NCBI GenBank assembly: GCA_027604705.1
Contig: JADHYV010000013.1
Location: forward strand, 1-64,000
DNA length: 64,000 nucleotides
Reading direction: 5' to 3'
Origin: Allomyces arbusculus
Taxonomy: Eukaryota > Blastocladiomycota > Blastocladiomycetes > Blastocladiales > Blastocladiaceae
In this document: positions 1 to 10,242 of the stretch, piece by piece
Position numbering within the stretch: the stretch's first letter is position 1
How the letters are laid out: every line of letters begins with the position of its first letter
Notes under the pieces: generated by a model
What the model saw: the letters and a program-made list of their open reading frames with translations, nothing else
Database searches by the model: none
What the model was told of the DNA's origin: nothing
Position numbers and translations under genes: made by a program

Positions 1-260
1 ACTGTGTCGACGAGTCGCACTCACATGTCGCGCTCACATGTCGTTGCACCACGCTTTCTGACAAACAAGGCACGAAGAAACGATTGATTGATAGATTGAC
101 CATTGAAATCCCACTGGAATGCACGAACCGGCGCGAACGTAATCCAAACGCGCAAGCAAGACCTTCTCTCGACCATTCAAATCTCCTCGACTGTACCCGC
201 ACCTACATGCTTTGCCGCCGCCGCTGATGCTGCTGCAAGTGTCCCACACCCACGCTGCGC

Positions 261-2319
261 TTACGCGGCCGTCGGCACCCCGTACGCGCGCAACGCCTTC
301 TGGCTAAAAAACCGCACATCTGGATCCGCATCGCTCCCGAGCTTGACGAGCACCGGCACCATGGCCTCGGCCACCTTGGCACTCATCAGCGGTGCGGCCA
401 GCGCCTCAAGTGCCTTGGCGACGTTGAACCGAATGTTTGGAATCGGGTCCTGTGCCAAGTTGGCGAGCGTCGGCAAAATATGCGCGCGGAGCAGATCGTC
501 CGGCACGACTGGAGCAAGCGTGGCCATGGCGAGCACCGTCGTCATCCGGTACAGGTAATTCGGGTTTGCGGACATGGCAATCACCTGCGGCAACAACCAG
601 TCGCGCGTCCAGTGCGGCCCGAACCCGGACGCCAGGTGCTTGAGGTTCGCGCACGCTGCTTCGCGAATGGCAAAGACGGGATCGCCGAGCCACGCCATGC
701 ACAGTGGGCCGAGCTTGTCGGTGAAAAAATCGCGGCCGAGCTGTTGCGCGAGCAATGGCATGTACTCGATGATGGCCCCGCGCACGCGCCATTGCTTGTC
801 CTCGGCAAGTTCGACGATCGCGGGGAGGAGCGATTGTGCGAGCAAATCGATGCCGATCACCGAATGCACCTGGTCGAGCTTGGCGATCAGCGCAAGCCGC
901 ACGTCCGAGAACTCGTCCTTAAGCAGCTGCAGCATCAGGGCCAGCAAGTGGTCGATCGTCGCGTCGCGCCCAAGCAACGGTGCGAGCGCGGCGATCTGTG
1001 CAGCAATCGCCGCGCGCACATGCTGCGACGCGTCCGTAACGAGGTCCTTGACGCACGGCACAAGCGACGCAAGCACGGTGCCCGGGTCACGCACGAGGAG
1101 AGCGAATGCGGGCAGCTGACCGGCAGCGGCACTGCGCACTTCGGCCTCACCATCGCGCAATAGTGCCACGTAGGCGTGCACGAGGTCCGGGTCGACGGCA
1201 GCCGCGGGAGCGACAATCATGACAGGCACGTCGGCGGAACTTCCTGCGGGTGACCCGCCGGCACCAATAGCCTTGGCCAACGCGTGGTACTGGGTCGCAG
1301 CGGCGTGACGCACGCGCCACGACTTGTCGGTGACGAGTTGCAGGAAAGTGGCGAGCAGACGCGACTTGACCGTGTCGCTGTCGAGCGATTCGGCGAGGGC
1401 GAGGAAGATGGCGACGGTGAGCAGCCGGACCGAGTCTTGCTCGTCGGCGGCGAGCTCGATGAAGAGTTGGATCATTTCATTCTTGAGGTGCTCTGGGTGC
1501 ACCTTCTTGACGAGGGCCTGTGATGCGGAAACGTGATCAATGAATTGACCTCCGAATCGTGTGGGAGTGGAGGGGACGTACGGGCATGCTTCCAGCAGCA
1601 GCGCGGCGAACCATGGGGGTGTCGTCGTGCGCGAGATTGGCAAACAATCTACACCCCACCGCTTCTGCGTTAGCAATTTGCTCACATCACAAATTCCCAA
1701 ACGCGTCCGATCGTACTTGCGCAGCTCATCTTGCATTTCCGGTCGCACCGACGGGTAGGCGTGGGCAAACAGCCCACACGCCGACGTCTTGGACGTGAAC
1801 CACTCGCCGTTCGCAAGCCGTTTGATGAGCGGCACAAGCGCGTCCTCAACCTGGTGCGGCGCGAGGACTGCGGCAATCTTGCCAATCGACTCGACGGCCT
1901 GATCGCGCACGACCGTTTCCTCTGCGGCAGCGAGCGTCTCGAGCGCCGGCAAGAGCAGATGCGCCGACGGCGGGCCGCCAATGTAGTCGACGAGCTGTGC
2001 GAGTTCTTCGCCGAGCGCGCGCAGGACCTCGTCCTCGTCGTTGACGGCCTCTGTGAAAAGAGGGGAGGGATCAGGTCTCTACGTCGGCGGTTTGCACGGG
2101 CGTTGAGGTGGACATACTCTCCAGGAACGGGATCAACTCCGTCCGCGCGCGGTCTGGGCCGAGAGCGAGAGCAATCGTGGTCAGACGGCGCACGGCCGCA
2201 AGTCGGTTGACGATATCCTCGTGCTTGAGCTCGTCCATGAGAATGACAATGGGCAGCGCGTCGTCGGCGGTCGCGCCGGCGGCGGCCGAGCCCGGGACAA
2301 TGCCCTGCATCGGGTCCAT
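261..2319 (-). CDS. TPD3: PP2A scaffold subunit A (PR65-type HEAT-repeat protein)
   Basis: Structural A subunit of protein phosphatase 2A, which holds the catalytic C and regulatory B subunits. Four exons on the minus strand: 2118-2319, 1717-2050, 1582-1648 and 261-1517. They sum to 1,860 nt (619 residues), close to the usual 590. Donors are GTATGT, GTACGA and GTACGT, with introns of 67, 68 and 64 nt. Family signatures are in order: ILMDELKHEDIVNRL near the start, EETVVRDQAVES, GEWFTSKTSACGLF, DDTPMVRRAAA, DEQDSVRLL, DKSWRVR, and NPNYLYRMTT in the C-terminal HEAT repeats. The DDTPMVRRAAA block sits on the short 67-nt exon 3 in a different frame, which proves introns 2 and 3. The start at 2319 (MDPMQG) gives the normal short N-terminus. 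It is divergent from the orphan at 2789. Function is certain at family level; exon ends are strongly supported by frame continuity. Confidence 0.95.
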
Positions 2320-2788
2320 ATGGATTGGGGTCGGAAACGGTGCAGTCGACGCGCCCAGCACGCTTGGTTGGGAATGAATGCCGGAGGAGCGAGGATCACG
2401 ACCGGAGCGGGGCTTGAGCGGGATGCGACCACCAGTTGAAGGCCTTGATCCCCGTTCAAGAGCGGCTAGAATGCGCACAATGGCGGCGCGAATGGGTCGA
2501 GTTAGAAAGAGATCAGCGTCGGTGCCGACTTTGGTGGAAGTGCAAGAGCACCGACCAAGGACGCGTGGTTGCTCGAGCAACGTGACCCCACGAAAGACGC
2601 GTTTTGCTGAGATTTGTTCCATTTCGTCCCTGATCTCTTGCCTCTTGCCCTCTTGCTCTCTTGTTCCTCGAAACGTTCTGCAACCACGACAACCGACTTA
2701 CTACAAAACGAGCACTCCAGGCAGGAAATGGCTCAGCAGCCGTCAAGCCAACCCGGCGCTCGATAGACCAAGTTTCGCACCCACCGCC
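2320..2788. promoter_or_regulatory. Divergent promoter region, PP2A-A / SR-rich orphan
   Basis: This gap between two divergent start codons must hold both promoters. It contains a perfect 14-bp palindrome GTTGCTCGAGCAAC at 2568-2581 and a pyrimidine tract with four imperfect CTCTTG units at about 2635-2663. No TATA box is seen. Regulatory function is inferred from position. Confidence 0.5.
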
Positions 2789-4150
2789 ATGTCGCGGGAG
2801 GTGGAGCGGTCGCGCGGCCGAACCAAGAGCGTGGAACTGTCCTTATCCTCAAAACGACCAAGAGAAGCCGATAAGATTGCGTTACGACCCAACACGACAA
2901 TACGACCCGACACGACAGTACGACGATCAGCAAGTCGCAGCCGATCGCGCCAGGCTTCGTCGCTAGGCCGTGAGCAAGATCATGTTGCAGCTCAAGACGG
3001 GCTTCAGCAACAAGACGAGCCGCTCCCGTCGTACGGTTGTATTACCAAGGGCGCTGACGACGTGCTTGCTCTCTACGACGGCGACGAGGCAGAGTACGAC
3101 ACGGTGGTCCGTCAACAACTTTCTCCTGCCGCCGCCCCTCGGGACAGTGCGCTCGCTTACCCCTCTTCGTTCGCCCTCCCGACGCAGAATGCCATCTTCC
3201 TCACCCTGCAAGCGCACTTCCCGCCAACCTCTGCGCGGCACGTCTGCCTCACGCACGACCGCGCGCTCTACGCGCACATTGTTGGTGACGTCGTGCGCCT
3301 GCACGCCGACCTGACCTCGCACCCTCCATCCCACTCGCTCGCTGCGCGCATTCGCGCTGCAACTTACTTTTACCTTCACCGCGGCGCCGTTGCGTTCCAC
3401 CGTCCTACCATGACACGCCCGCCGCTCGTCAAGGGCGATCCGACCGCACCTGCCGCCTTCCACCATCGATTATCGCTGATGCACATGTATGGCCGGATCG
3501 TCAAGCATTTGGAGCGTCGCGACGCGCAGCTGGGGGCGGCGGAGCGGGTGGAGAAGGGAAGGTCGGCGTCGCCAAGTCGACGCACGTGGTCGAGCTCGGC
3601 GCGACGCAGAGCCGACGATGGGGAGCAAAGTCGCGGACGGTCGCCGACGGCACGGGCTCGGTCGGTTGGATTGCGACCCACTTCAAGTTCACCAACACGC
3701 ACTCCGTACCCACGCAGCCCGAGTCGCTCGCCGACCCGCGGGCTGCCGCTGGGCCGGCACCGCGGCCAATCACCACCGTCGTCGCCCGACCAGACCGACG
3801 AGGACTCCGACCTACTGGACGAGTCCGCTGCCGATGCGCAGTTCGACTGGCGGCTCGCCTGCCATGCCGAATCCGTCCTGGTCGATCTCGCCACGCGGCA
3901 CGGGATGACAGCGTCGATCCCCGCCAAACGCAACCGCATGTGGCCCACGCACTCGATCGACCTCGCGGTCCCGCTGCCACGGCAGTTACTTGCGCTCCTC
4001 GCGGACTCGGACCCGTTCCCGCCACCGAACGCAGCCGCACCCGAGGATTGGACGCAGGCCGTGCACGACGTGGCGCTCGTCGCGCATTTGTTGGCCCTGA
4101 TCACTTTGTCGCGGCATGGCGCGTGGACTCTCGCTGAAGACGAAACGTGA
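2789..4150 (+). CDS. Orphan protein with an RS-rich central region
   Basis: I do not recognise this 453-residue protein. The start at 2789 (MSREVER) is the first ATG after the divergent promoter; an upstream in-frame extension exists but reads as promoter. Residues 1-75 are basic and low complexity, including two and a bit copies of an 18-nt repeat (2883-2925). There follows an LPSY motif, then a region of normal composition (about 85-240) with predicted helices and the phrase ATYFYLHRGAVAF. A serine/arginine-rich stretch (about 255-340, with RSPT and SRSPTRG) is followed by an acidic patch DEDSDLLDES and a C-terminal part of ordinary composition. RS-rich regions are usual in RNA-processing and phospho-regulated proteins, but no domain supports that here. 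An unrecognised intron in the N-terminal low-complexity part is possible. It converges with ALG2, 83 bp away. Confidence 0.6.
   Translation: MSREVERSRGRTKSVELSLSSKRPREADKIALRPNTTIRPDTTVRRSASRSRSRQASSLGREQDHVAAQDGLQQQDEPLPSYGCITKGADDVLALYDGDEAEYDTVVRQQLSPAAAPRDSALAYPSSFALPTQNAIFLTLQAHFPPTSARHVCLTHDRALYAHIVGDVVRLHADLTSHPPSHSLAARIRAATYFYLHRGAVAFHRPTMTRPPLVKGDPTAPAAFHHRLSLMHMYGRIVKHLERRDAQLGAAERVEKGRSASPSRRTWSSSARRRADDGEQSRGRSPTARARSVGLRPTSSSPTRTPYPRSPSRSPTRGLPLGRHRGQSPPSSPDQTDEDSDLLDESAADAQFDWRLACHAESVLVDLATRHGMTASIPAKRNRMWPTHSIDLAVPLPRQLLALLADSDPFPPPNAAAPEDWTQAVHDVALVAHLLALITLSRHGAWTLAEDET
2883..2925 (+). repeat. 18-bp tandem repeat inside the SR-rich orphan
   Basis: The unit TACGACCCRACACGACAR occurs twice in full (2883-2900 and 2901-2918), followed by a partial third copy. 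It is a multiple of three, so it adds six residues per copy without shifting the frame. Confidence 0.85.
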
Positions 4151-4233
4151 CCCATTAAAAAAATACATCTTCGATTTGTGAACACGGCACACAACCAAAC
4201 CGTGGAAATCCAAATTCAAATCCAAATTACCAT

Positions 4234-6122
4234 CTAGTCCATCTTGCTGCCCTTCCCACTACTTCCTCCCGCGCTACCCACTTCACGCTCGGCCACCCGC
4301 GCACCGGCCATACACGCCATGAGCGCCGAATCCACGCCATCCAAGAACGCCTCCATTGAAAAACAATCGTGCGCTCGGGCCCTCGCAGCGCGTGCCACCG
4401 CCCGGCGCTGGTCCGGCGCGAGCCCCAGCACCCACTTAATTCCCTGCGCAAACGCAGAGATCAACTCTTCCCCCTCCCCGTCCCCAGCGCCATGCACCGT
4501 GCGCACCATATGGTCGAGATCAACCGCGTCCAAATCAAGCGTTGACGCGCGCTGCTGTGCCGAGGTCGCGCACAGGTACCCAGTGACGCGGTGCGCAACG
4601 GATTCGGCGGGCCCGCCGTTGCCGAGCGCGACGACGGGCACACCAGAGTACATGGCTTCCACAGGGACAATGCCGAAGTGTTCGTAGGCGGGAGTGTAGA
4701 GTAAGGCCGCGGCATGTGCGAGAAGGGACTGTTTCGCGGGTTCCGGGACGGAGGGCAGGAAGACGATGCGGGTACTTGGTGAGATGGACGGTGGGGATAC
4801 GGTGGCGCGGCGGGTGGCGAGCGCATGGGTCTCGTGCTCGAGGTGGAGAGCGTCGGCATGCCGGATGAGCGATTCGAGCGTGGCCTTGTTCTCGGGGACG
4901 CGTGGATCGAATCCACCTGGATCCATCAAAAAATATCAGTTCTCTGGCCACCGAAATAGGATTAGAGCGGGGTAATGCCTACCAGCAAGCACGAGCACCG
5001 CATTCTGGGGCGCGACCCTTGCAAACGCGTCGAGTGCAAGCTTGACGTTCTTTTTCCGCTCAAAACGGTTGATCGAGAGCAAAATGCGCGTATTAGGCGG
5101 GAAAATGAGCGGCATCCCCGCCGACGTTGGGCCCTTGCTGGATGTTGGCGACGCGGCGGCCGCTGGCTCGGGCACGCCTGGGTAGACAACAGCCGGGACG
5201 TGGCGAATCGACGGAAACGACTGGTGAAAGACGGCGCGCGTGAACTTGGAATTGACGACGATTTCGTCGGCCATGCCTAACGACAAAGAATGAGGTCAGT
5301 CCGAGACACAGGTTCCGGAATCAGGCTGAAACCAGCTTGGCACATACTGGTCGTCTTTTCCTCGATCCAGTCAAACGGAACGCGGTAGAGCGCCTTGAGC
5401 TTGGACTTGCGCGTGGCGAGCAACTTGTCCGGGAAATGGCAGTAGAACAGCACGCGCGCGCCCGTCCACTTGAGTAGCGGCACTCCAACCGAGATTTGGT
5501 CCACGAAATACACGTCCGGTCGCGCGCTCGGGCGCACTGCGTGCATCGCGACCAAGTACATGCACAGCCACAGGTTACGGAGCCACGCACACAGGACGTG
5601 CATCCCGCCGGCAATCGATCGCGGCAGCCAGTCACCATGGACCGAAACATTAAGTGTGCCGTCGTTCGTTTCCGGGAAACTGTGCCGTGGGTTATGGTGC
5701 GACGTGTAGACGCGCACCGTGTGCCCGCGCGACTGCAGGCCCGCGGCAGCATCGACGATCAAACGCTCGGCGCCGCCAATGCCGAGGTCTGGGTGGACAA
5801 AGGCGACGGTGAGTCGGCGCGGTGGCGGCGCGTCGTCGTGGTTGTTGCCGTGCGCGGCCATGCTGGCTTCGCTGTTGCGGAGACTGGTGGCGCGCGCGGT
5901 GCTCGAGCTGCTGGAGCCGGCCGGGCTGGATGCGCTTGCAGCAGAGACTGCCATAGCGGCGGTAGCCTGGCTTGTCGAATTGATGGCGACAAGTCGGAGG
6001 ACGGCCACGATGGTTGCCGCGCAGGCGAGGAGGGCGAGCACTGCGAGTGTGGGCCAGAGTGGGTTGGTCGGCATGGAGGCCGGCTCAGGGCCGGGCGGGG
6101 CGCCGTGCGCCATGGGTTGCAT
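4234..6122 (-). CDS. ALG2: ALG2 alpha-1,3/1,6-mannosyltransferase
   Basis: Adds the second and third mannoses to the dolichol-linked oligosaccharide on the cytosolic face of the ER (N-glycosylation). Exons: 5348-6122, 4983-5276 and 4234-4916, total 583 residues. Introns are 71 nt (GTATGT donor) and 66 nt (GTAGGC donor). GT4-family landmarks follow in order: an N-terminal hydrophobic segment (about residues 20-45) acting as membrane anchor, FVHPDLGIGGAERL, the YCHFPDKLL motif, MADEIVVNSKFT, SINRFERKKN, GGFDPRVPEN, and the donor-binding block YTPAYEHFGIVPVEAM followed by NGGPAES. The start is one of two nearby ATGs (6122 or 6113). It is longer than yeast Alg2 because of a serine/alanine-rich linker after the anchor. 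It is divergent from the UBR-box gene across 301 bp that contain a CACGTG box at 6254-6259. Confidence 0.95.
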
Positions 6123-6423
6123 CGAGAGTCGCGTGCGATCGCAATTTGCGGCCGTCGTCCTTGCGTTTCTTGTCTTGTCTTTCAGCGCGGCCACGGCTCC
6201 CACGATACAGCACGACATGACGACGCCCAACTTCAGCGCGTGGCAGGGAGACACACGTGACTTGCGCGCTGCGACCGAGTCAGACTTGCCAATCTCCTCC
6301 ACGCCATTCCCAACCCGCTCCAAACCACCATCACCATCGTCTTCAACATTGATTTCCCGTGCTGACGACGACGCTCGCCCTCTCGACAATCGCCACTTGC
6401 GGCACAGCGACCCAAACGCCGCT
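6123..6423. promoter_or_regulatory. Divergent promoter region, ALG2 / UBR-box gene
   Basis: A 301-bp spacer between two divergent starts. It has one palindromic CACGTG at 6254-6259 and no TATA box. Open frames continue through it on both strands, but their composition does not match the neighbouring coding sequence. Confidence 0.45.
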
Positions 6424-7128
6424 ATGGACCGAATGGATGTTGTATCGCCGGCACCTGCCGCGCCCAGCACCACCTACGCGACGACACGCCATCTCCTCGC
6501 CCACCCGCCCCTCGAACCCATACCAGCCTTGCCCACAGCAGCCCTCTCTTCGTCGCTCGCAACATCGACGGGATACGGTCCTGAAGTCGCAATCCCGGAG
6601 CTCGTCCAGCACCTCACGGCCGCGATCATCCCCAACTACACCCTCCCTGCCGCCCCTCCCGAGGGAACCGCGTCACGCATCCCCGCGGCCGCAGGCGGCC
6701 CACCGCCTGAACACCCAGCGGCCACGGCGAGTGCCGCCGCGATTGTCATGGCATTGGCTGCGGCGATGCCCGCACCGGCACCACAAGAAGCCGAGGAAGC
6801 GCCGCGTGAGGCCGTCGCGTGTGGTCGCGTCTTTCGCAAGGGCGACATCATTTACCGGTGTGCGACGTGCGCGCTCGATTCGACGTGTGTCTTGTGCGGA
6901 CCGTGTTTCAACGCGCAGGATCATACGGGGCACACGACGTTTGTCTACACGTCGTTGGGTGGCGGGTGCTGCGATTGTGGGGTACGTTTCAATGGTGACG
7001 TTGGTGAAGGGACGTGGTGGGATGGAGTGGAGACTGACGAAGGTGGTTCGGATGTGGATACGAAGGACCGCGAAGCGTGGGTTGTGCCGCTCAAGTGTGG
7101 CATCCATGGCCAAATCACCCTGCCGTGA
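6424..7128 (+). CDS. Small stand-alone UBR-box zinc-finger protein
   Basis: The C-terminal half carries a UBR box, the zinc fold by which N-recognin E3 ligases (UBR1/UBR2 class) bind N-degrons: CGRVFRKGDIIYRC, then CVLCGPCF, DHTGHT and GGGCCDCG. Reading straight through puts 28 extra residues after CDCG. Removing 6982-7065 (GTACGT donor, AAG acceptor, 84 nt) restores CDCGDREAW followed by L.CGIHG, the expected continuation. Because the intron is a multiple of three, retention would not shift the frame. The spliced product is about 206 residues: a 130-residue Ala/Pro-rich N-terminus plus the UBR box. Nothing of the RING or autoinhibitory regions of a roughly 1,900-residue UBR1 follows before the convergent gene at 7258. 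It may be an adaptor or a truncated copy. The start at 6424 (MDRMDVV) is chosen because it precedes protein-like sequence; upstream frame overlaps the promoter. Confidence 0.75.
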   Translation: MDRMDVVSPAPAAPSTTYATTRHLLAHPPLEPIPALPTAALSSSLATSTGYGPEVAIPELVQHLTAAIIPNYTLPAAPPEGTASRIPAAAGGPPPEHPAATASAAAIVMALAAAMPAPAPQEAEEAPREAVACGRVFRKGDIIYRCATCALDSTCVLCGPCFNAQDHTGHTTFVYTSLGGGCCDCGVRFNGDVGEGTWWDGVETDEGGSDVDTKDREAWVVPLKCGIHGQITLP

Positions 7129-7257
7129 ATCCGTTTCTGTCAATGTGGTACATGTACACAAGTTGTCGTTGTTGCTATTGGCCACGACAGTTTCACTACC
7201 GTCTCGGCTCTTGACCTCAGGGGATCTGCACACCGTCCCCGTCCACGGCGGCATGTC

Positions 7258-8580
7258 TTACAGCACGCCCTCCTCATACTCCTCCTCAACTTGATCCCAC
7301 ACTTGCATCCACCGCGACCCCGGCACTTGCTCGCGCAACGCGCCCGATGCGACATCAAACACGTCCTCCCACACGGGCCCACCTCCCTCGCCAGCCAACC
7401 GCACCTGCCGCAAAAAGCACGCCGTCCACGGCACGACCATCCCGCGCGACTCGTCCACGTATTTCTCATAATCCTTGTCCAACTGCTCCGGGCTCACGTC
7501 ATGATCGATCCTCGAAAACGCGCCACGCTGCAGCGAAAACCGCGGCCGGGTAATACTCCAGTCGCGCCCAGGGGTCGAGTCAAACGTGGCAGCCCGGCCG
7601 GTGCGTTCGTACGGCAGAGCGCACGCGAACCCGCAGTACGGTAACCGCGCAGTCAACGCCTTAAGTGCGGCCGAGACGGAAAGTGGGTCGGTGAATTGCG
7701 CGTAGTAGTAGACGGTCGGGAGCGACGTCGTGTTGTGGTGCGGGACGATGGCCGCAACGGCCACGGTCACGGACTTGGGGAGTGCCATGCCGCGGGCCGC
7801 GAACGAGTCGGCGAATGAGGTGACCGACTCAGCGTTGGTGGAGACGGCAACCACGTCGGCCTGGTCGATACAAGCCAACGCCCAGTGCGGGCCCGTCACG
7901 ACGGGTACCTGCGCTGGAATCGCAGCCGGCCGCGACTGGCCCGGCTCGAGATCCAACAAGCTCCACTGGATACAGTTGCGCACGACCACCAGCCATGGCC
8001 ACGGGAACGAGTCGTCGTTTTCGGCGAGCGGGTGCCGCGCAGCGTCGTCCACGAGCCAGACCGAGGACATGCCGCTCCCGAGATCGCGATTCGCTGGGGG
8101 CGTAATCACGCCATGGTCCAGCAAGTGATTGACGGTCGTGTTGGTCACGGCCTCGAAATCGGCGCAACACGCGTCGTAAACGACACAGGCCGCGTCGCAC
8201 CGGCACGGCGGGTGCTTGGCGCGCTTGGGAGAGTCGCGGTGCCGCCACGACCACGACCAGGCATCGGCGCACGTTGCGTTCGGCTTGGGGTGGCGCAGAT
8301 TGGGCGGCGGGTCGCCCGAGGCGAGCGGAATGGGTGGAAGCGGCCGCGTCAGCGCAAGTGGGTGGAGAATGGTGCGTGTCGTGGGCACAAAGAGCAGGAG
8401 CAGCAGGGACACGGTGCCGGCGAGGGCTAGACCGGCGAGGAAGCTGCGCGAGACGTTCGTGGAGCGCGCGGGGACGGGGAACGGCTCGTCGTCGTCGAGA
8501 TACTCGGGTTCGTCATCGCTGGAGCCCAAAAGCGGCACGGAAGCGTGGTCTCGGCGCGACTTGGGCCGGTCGGATGGCAT
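7258..8580 (-). CDS. Type II membrane protein with somatomedin-B-like domain
   Basis: A 440-residue, single-exon protein. An acidic cytosolic N-terminus of about 45 residues is followed by one membrane segment (FLAGLALAGTVSLLLLLFV, about residues 49-67) and a long lumenal or extracellular part. Right after the membrane is a cysteine cluster, CRCDAACVVYDACCADF, that matches the core of somatomedin-B domains (C.C...C...CC.D), with an earlier Cys in NATCADAW. The rest (about 300 residues) has N-glycosylation sequons (for example NTTV and NTTS) and further Cys but no domain I recognise. SMB domains in secreted proteins mediate protein-protein contacts. The start at 8580 is the first ATG before the acidic tail. 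It converges with the UBR gene and is divergent from UBC6. Confidence 0.7.
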   Translation of the reverse strand: MPSDRPKSRRDHASVPLLGSSDDEPEYLDDDEPFPVPARSTNVSRSFLAGLALAGTVSLLLLLFVPTTRTILHPLALTRPLPPIPLASGDPPPNLRHPKPNATCADAWSWSWRHRDSPKRAKHPPCRCDAACVVYDACCADFEAVTNTTVNHLLDHGVITPPANRDLGSGMSSVWLVDDAARHPLAENDDSFPWPWLVVVRNCIQWSLLDLEPGQSRPAAIPAQVPVVTGPHWALACIDQADVVAVSTNAESVTSFADSFAARGMALPKSVTVAVAAIVPHHNTTSLPTVYYYAQFTDPLSVSAALKALTARLPYCGFACALPYERTGRAATFDSTPGRDWSITRPRFSLQRGAFSRIDHDVSPEQLDKDYEKYVDESRGMVVPWTACFLRQVRLAGEGGGPVWEDVFDVASGALREQVPGSRWMQVWDQVEEEYEEGVL

Positions 8581-9092
8581 GATGGTCGGGTCGAGACCTG
8601 CGGGGTCTGCGCGCCGCAGGTGTCCGCTGGTGAATTGGCGACGGTTTGGCAGAGAGGCTGCAGGCCGACGACGCCGGACTGGTGTTGCGCCCGTTGAGCC
8701 GAGGACGTGCAGCCGGGCAGGCTCGACGCGTTGACAGCCGAGCCACCCAGCGCTGGCAGCGAACACTGGTACGAAACGTGACCGCGTTTGATGCATAAAT
8801 TGCGTCGCGGCACACGTGTGCCGCAGACACCTGCCACACCTGTCGCACCAGGTCCTCACATTGCCGCACCGCCGTGCTCGCCAACATACGCAACCCACAC
8901 CACCATCGGCTTGGCCTTCCCCTGCTGCAGACGACGAGCCCCGACTTGCTGCGTTGCCCCGCACACGCCGCCGCGTCGTCCCCGCCCGGGTCCACGCCCG
9001 CGACACGCCCTCGCATCGCCGCCACCAACAACTCTCAACTCGCTCGCTGCGCCTCGACCAACTCACACGCCAACCCACCAACCAACGTGACC
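8581..9092. promoter_or_regulatory. Divergent promoter region, SMB protein / UBC6, with 18-bp palindrome
   Basis: A 512-bp spacer between divergent starts. It contains the perfect palindrome GCGGCACACGTGTGCCGC at 8807-8824, centred on a CACGTG box, about 230 bp from the membrane-protein start and 270 bp from the UBC6 start. The UBC6-proximal 150 bp are C/A-rich. No TATA box is seen. Confidence 0.5.
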
Positions 9093-10242
9093 ATGGCCGC
9101 CAACGCCGCCTTCAAGCGCCTGACCAAGGAATACAAGGCGATTGTCGTGTCTCCGCCGCCGGTAGGCCATCTCTCCCGTCAATCGCACCGCTGCGTGCTG
9201 CGCCTCCCACGACACGCGTCACGAAGCTGACCGGCCCGCGACCGCCTCTGCCATAGTTGCTCACGGCGCGTCCGCTCGAAAACAACATTCTCGAGTGGCA
9301 TTTTCTGTTGCATGGCCCACCCGATACGCCCTACCACGGCGGCGTCTACTGGGGCAAGCTCGTCTTCCCACCGCAGTACCCCTACAAGCCGCCGTCGATT
9401 CGCATGCTGACACCCAACGGCCGGTTCAAGCCGGGCGACCGCATTTGTCTCAGCATGTCCGACTTCCACCCGGACACCTGGAACCCGGCGTGGTCGGTTG
9501 CCACAATTTTGTCGGGGTTGCTGTCGTTCATGGCAACCGACGAGGTGGCAGCGGGGACAGTGGCGGGCACACCGTCTCAGCGCAAAGCGTTGGCCGCAGC
9601 GAGCCATGCGTGGAACCGTGAGCAAAAGGTGTACAAGGGTACGGCGTACGCGCACTTTGTGTATTTCTTTGGTGTCATGGATTTGACCACGCGTTTTGTC
9701 TTTTCACAGAGGTCTTCCCGGAATTCTGCGCCGACGAGAAGCCCGTCTTCGGCGGATCCTACGACGCACCACCCAAAGATGCCATTGTCGCTTCGTCCAC
9801 TCCTGCTCTTGTTCCTGCGCCAACCCCTGCCTCCGCATCACCCGCCGTGCCCGTCGGATCCGCTGCCGCTGCATCGCAACCACCTGCGCCGCCATCCGCG
9901 CCCGCTGCACCCGCACCTGCAACCCCTGCGGCACCGTCACCAGCACCTTCTGCACCTGCGGGGCTCCGCGCGCGCACCGTCATGACCGCGCACGCTGCGG
10001 CGGATGCGGTACACTGCCACCCGCCAGCGCGTGGCGTAGCAGCGGCCGCAGCGGCGGCTGCGAACGCAGGATCCGTGACGAGCCCGACGGGCAGTGCTGT
10101 GGCCACGGCGGCAGCACCGTCACCGCTCGTTCGGTACAAGTGGCTCGTAGTCGCGTTCCTGGTCTGGTGCTACCTGTTTGTCTCGCGGATCGCCGTGCGG
10201 TTCTTCCCGCAGGCGACGGCCGCGAGCAGTGCGGCCGCGTGA
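9093..10242 (+). CDS. UBC6: Tail-anchored ubiquitin-conjugating enzyme E2, UBC6 / UBE2J type
   Basis: ER-membrane E2 that works in ER-associated degradation. Exons: 9093-9161, 9257-9638 and 9710-10242, total 327 residues. Introns are 95 nt (GTAGGC donor) and 71 nt (GTACGG donor). The UBC fold is clear: KRLTKEYKAI, NNILEWHFLLHGP, YPYKPPSIRMLTPNGRF, and the active-site region RICLSMSDFHPDTWNP with the catalytic Cys in ICLS. After the catalytic domain (about residue 165) comes a long Ala/Pro-rich linker, then a C-terminal hydrophobic anchor (WLVVAFLVWCYLFVSRIAV) ending 12-15 residues before the stop, the hallmark of Ubc6. It lies in tandem with the ATP synthase gene 345 bp downstream. Confidence 0.96.
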
